NCBI GenBank assembly: GCA_938023515.1
Contig: CALJDR010000022.1
Coordinates: 1 to 64,000, forward strand
DNA from: an uncultured Flavobacteriales bacterium
GTDB lineage: Bacteria > Bacteroidota > Bacteroidia > Flavobacteriales > UBA1820
Direction: 5' to 3'
Length of the DNA: 64,000 nt
How positions within the stretch are numbered: the first letter of the stretch is position 1; every line of letters starts with the position of its first letter. Position numbers and translations under genes: made by a program. Below, piece after piece: positions 62,304 to 64,000 of this stretch. The notes beneath the pieces are model-generated. The model saw nothing but the letters and a program-made list of their open reading frames with translations, ran no database searches and was not told where the DNA came from.

Positions 62304-63515
62304 CTATTCGCCAAGCAGGCTTTTCAGCCGCAGCCCTACCGGGTCCTTTTCCGGGTTGTATCCTCCCTGGCGGATCAGGATCTTGCCGTCGGGCGATACG
62401 AGGATCTGGGAAGGGTACAGGCTGATGCCGTATAGCACGTTCACCGATCCAGGGCCCTGAGGGGTTTCGTACATATTGACCTGATGCCAGGTCAGGCCGT
62501 CTTCTTTTACCGCTTTACGCCAGGCTGCATCGTCGCGGTCGAGTGCCAGGGAGATCATCACGAAGTTTTCCCGGTCTTTGTATTTTTCGTACAGCGGCAC
62601 CATGAATTTGTTCGCCTCGCGGCAAGGACCGCACCATGAGCCCCAGAAATCCAGCAGGACGTATTTTCCGCGGAAATCGGACAGCGTTATTTTCTGCCCG
62701 TCGATGCCGGTAAGGGTGAAGTCCGGAGCATCTACGCCGGCCTTTATCCCTTCGTTGTTCTTTTTCCAGGCTTTGGACATGGCCAGAATGTCCCCCATTT
62801 TTTTGCCGGCGGGCGTCTGTTTGGCTTTATCGCCGAGCAGGCCGAATAGTTCTTCGCGGTGTTTGTCGCCGTAACTCCCCTTTACCCCACTCAGCACGTA
62901 AGCCGAAAAAGGGTCGTCCGGATAGCGACGGATATACTCGTCCATCAACTGGTAGGATTTTTCGACCACCGCCCAGGTCTGATTGTTCAGTTCTTTGATC
63001 GTTTTGATCAGGGAGTCCATTTCAGGGCCTTTGGACATCGCATGGGTAGCTTTTTCCACGGCAAACAGGGAGTCCGAATAGATGCAGGCCTCTGCGTAGA
63101 TCTTGTCCAGGGAATCGAAGTAGGTCCGGTGGCGGTAATCGTCGTAGATGCCTCCGCTTACCTGTAGGGCACCCAACTGGAAAAGGTCGCCTTTTACGGT
63201 GATCTTGTCCGAAGGGTTCAAGCATAAACGGTATACTTCGGAGCTACGGACGTCGTCTATCACCTTTCCGGCGGGAAGGTAATAAAGTACTCCTTCGCAG
63301 GTGTAGGGCACTGTGATGCTACCTTCGGCGCGGCCATTGCGGGTGGCGGTGATCGTGTCGATGCGGCTCCCTTCCGGGTCGGCCCGCAAAAGGACCGAAT
63401 CGCCTTTTTTGAGGTTTTTCAATCGCAAATCGACCGTTACGGGCTGCTGAGCTGCCGCTTCGAAGGCGAAAAGTCCTGCCAACAGGGACAGGAAAAGGGC
63501 TTTGTTCTGTTTCAT
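62304..63515 (-). CDS. TlpA-like thiol-disulfide protein with DUF4369-type N-terminus
   Basis: 403 residues with a signal peptide (MKQNKALFLSLLAGLFAFEAAAQ). Residues about 25-130 match DUF4369-like beta domains common in Bacteroidetes; a helical middle follows (about 130-255). The thioredoxin-fold domain (about 262-400) starts at VDAPDFTLTGIDGQKITLSDFRGK and has the redox motif WCGPC, with the cis-Pro region YPSQILVSPDG. It probably reduces or rearranges disulfides of exported proteins or serves cytochrome maturation. Separated by 78 bases from the DUF3109 gene upstream. Confidence 0.93.
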   Translation of the reverse strand: MKQNKALFLSLLAGLFAFEAAAQQPVTVDLRLKNLKKGDSVLLRADPEGSRIDTITATRNGRAEGSITVPYTCEGVLYYLPAGKVIDDVRSSEVYRLCLNPSDKITVKGDLFQLGALQVSGGIYDDYRHRTYFDSLDKIYAEACIYSDSLFAVEKATHAMSKGPEMDSLIKTIKELNNQTWAVVEKSYQLMDEYIRRYPDDPFSAYVLSGVKGSYGDKHREELFGLLGDKAKQTPAGKKMGDILAMSKAWKKNNEGIKAGVDAPDFTLTGIDGQKITLSDFRGKYVLLDFWGSWCGPCREANKFMVPLYEKYKDRENFVMISLALDRDDAAWRKAVKEDGLTWHQVNMYETPQGPGSVNVLYGISLYPSQILVSPDGKILIRQGGYNPEKDPVGLRLKSLLGE

Positions 63516-63593
63516 TTTTTAAACGGATAGGTTTTATGCATAAGACCCCGCCGAAAGGGGAATAGTTTCAAATAGTATAGAAAAAACGCGCGG

Positions 63594-64000
63594 TTACCGG
63601 CGCTTTTCGAGTTCTTTTAGGTATTCTTCCGCCGTGAGTTCCAATTCCTGGTACCAGTCCTTCCCGAAACGCCGGATAAGAGGCTCCCTTAGGAACTTAT
63701 ATACCGGGACCTTCAGTTTCCGGCCCAATACACAGGCATCCCGGCAAACGTCCCACCGGTTGTAGTTCAGGGCGGTGAAGGACATGATCCGACTGAGCCG
63801 GACGGGATACAGGTGGCACGAGACGGGTTTTTTGAACGAGATATGGCCATCCGCATAAGCTTTTTCGATGGCGCAGGTGGCCGCGCCGCCCGGTTCGTAC
63901 ACCAGGTAGGCGCACTCTTTTCCTCCCGCCAGCGGGGTGGATGGCAGGTGATCGTACGGGTCGTTCACCCAGGTGCCCTGCAGGCGTACGGCTTCGATAC
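63594..64000 (-). CDS. DUF3109 family protein, 3' part (5' end outside window)
   Basis: The frame stays open to the right edge (reading IEAVRLQGTWVNDP before the internal GTG at 63968), so the start lies beyond the window and about 135 codons are seen. The cysteine-rich pattern GKECAYLV, TCAIEKAY, ISFKKPVSCHLYPVR and DVCRDACVLGRKL identifies DUF3109, a family related to YkgJ-type zinc or iron-sulfur proteins, of unknown function. The C-terminus ends in a helical, charged tail (LTAEEYLKELEKRR). Confidence 0.88.
   Translation of the reverse strand, partial: IEAVRLQGTWVNDPYDHLPSTPLAGGKECAYLVYEPGGAATCAIEKAYADGHISFKKPVSCHLYPVRLSRIMSFTALNYNRWDVCRDACVLGRKLKVPVYKFLREPLIRRFGKDWYQELELTAEEYLKELEKRR

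Overview
The window looks like ordinary chromosome from a Bacteroidales bacterium of moderate-to-high GC, most like Rikenellaceae/Alistipes; the family-level guess is inference. Supporting signs are Bacteroidetes-type promoters (TTTG, 19-21 bases, TAnnTTTG), GldE, a DUF4270 lipoprotein beside a half-length starch-synthase-like protein, a BACON-domain M64 peptidase, WG-repeat and TlpA/DUF4369 proteins, Nudix-type regulators and a long KMSKR-type IleRS. I see no insertion sequence, phage, CRISPR array, rRNA or origin. There is one tRNA (Arg-ACG).

Layout. 1-2966 (minus): the 5' part of a pyruvoyl-dependent histidine decarboxylase with a long, potentially structured leader, then groES-groEL behind a good sigma-54 promoter match. 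3099-5476 (minus): a Nudix-like regulator, a YihY/BrkB membrane protein and a LytTR response regulator with Glu at the phosphoacceptor position. 5621-9367 (plus): tandem secreted metallophosphoesterase/beta-propeller proteins. 9453-15170: an Lrp-type regulator, two tandem secreted proteins of unknown function, a KtrA-like RCK protein, a TPR/WG-repeat protein and a small basic-tailed protein. 15298-19203: mnmA, the starch-synthase-like half protein and the DUF4270 lipoprotein. 19312-25233: a six-gene plus-strand run (cysteine desulfidase, lipid kinase, LtaS-like transferase, MscS channel, fluoride channel, zinc ribbon) closed by a hairpin.

25511-31031 is a complete RND efflux operon (adaptor, pump, outer-membrane channel). 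31349-35363 holds an XRE regulator, a DUF3089 lipoprotein, a TraB/GumN-like gene broken by three same-direction frameshifts, and a purple-acid-phosphatase-like protein, followed by tRNA-Arg. 35676-46702 is a self-contained two-component/efflux module: histidine kinase and NtrC-type activator on the minus strand, divergent from a TolC-HlyD-FtsX-FtsX-ATPase operon that begins with a sigma-54-like promoter and a tandem array of TGTC/GACA-type enhancer repeats. A possible small RNA follows.

46865-52282 (minus): gldE, a TPR protein and a GH20 hexosaminidase. 52502-62240 (plus): ileS, a TraR/DksA-like protein, a BACON-M64 peptidase, sppA, a DEAD-box helicase with a long leader and an SPL-type radical SAM protein. 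62304-64000 (minus): a TlpA-like thiol-disulfide protein and the 3' part of a DUF3109 protein. The points most worth checking are the histidine decarboxylase and its leader, the two sigma-54 promoters (chaperonin and efflux), the triple frameshift and the candidate small RNA.
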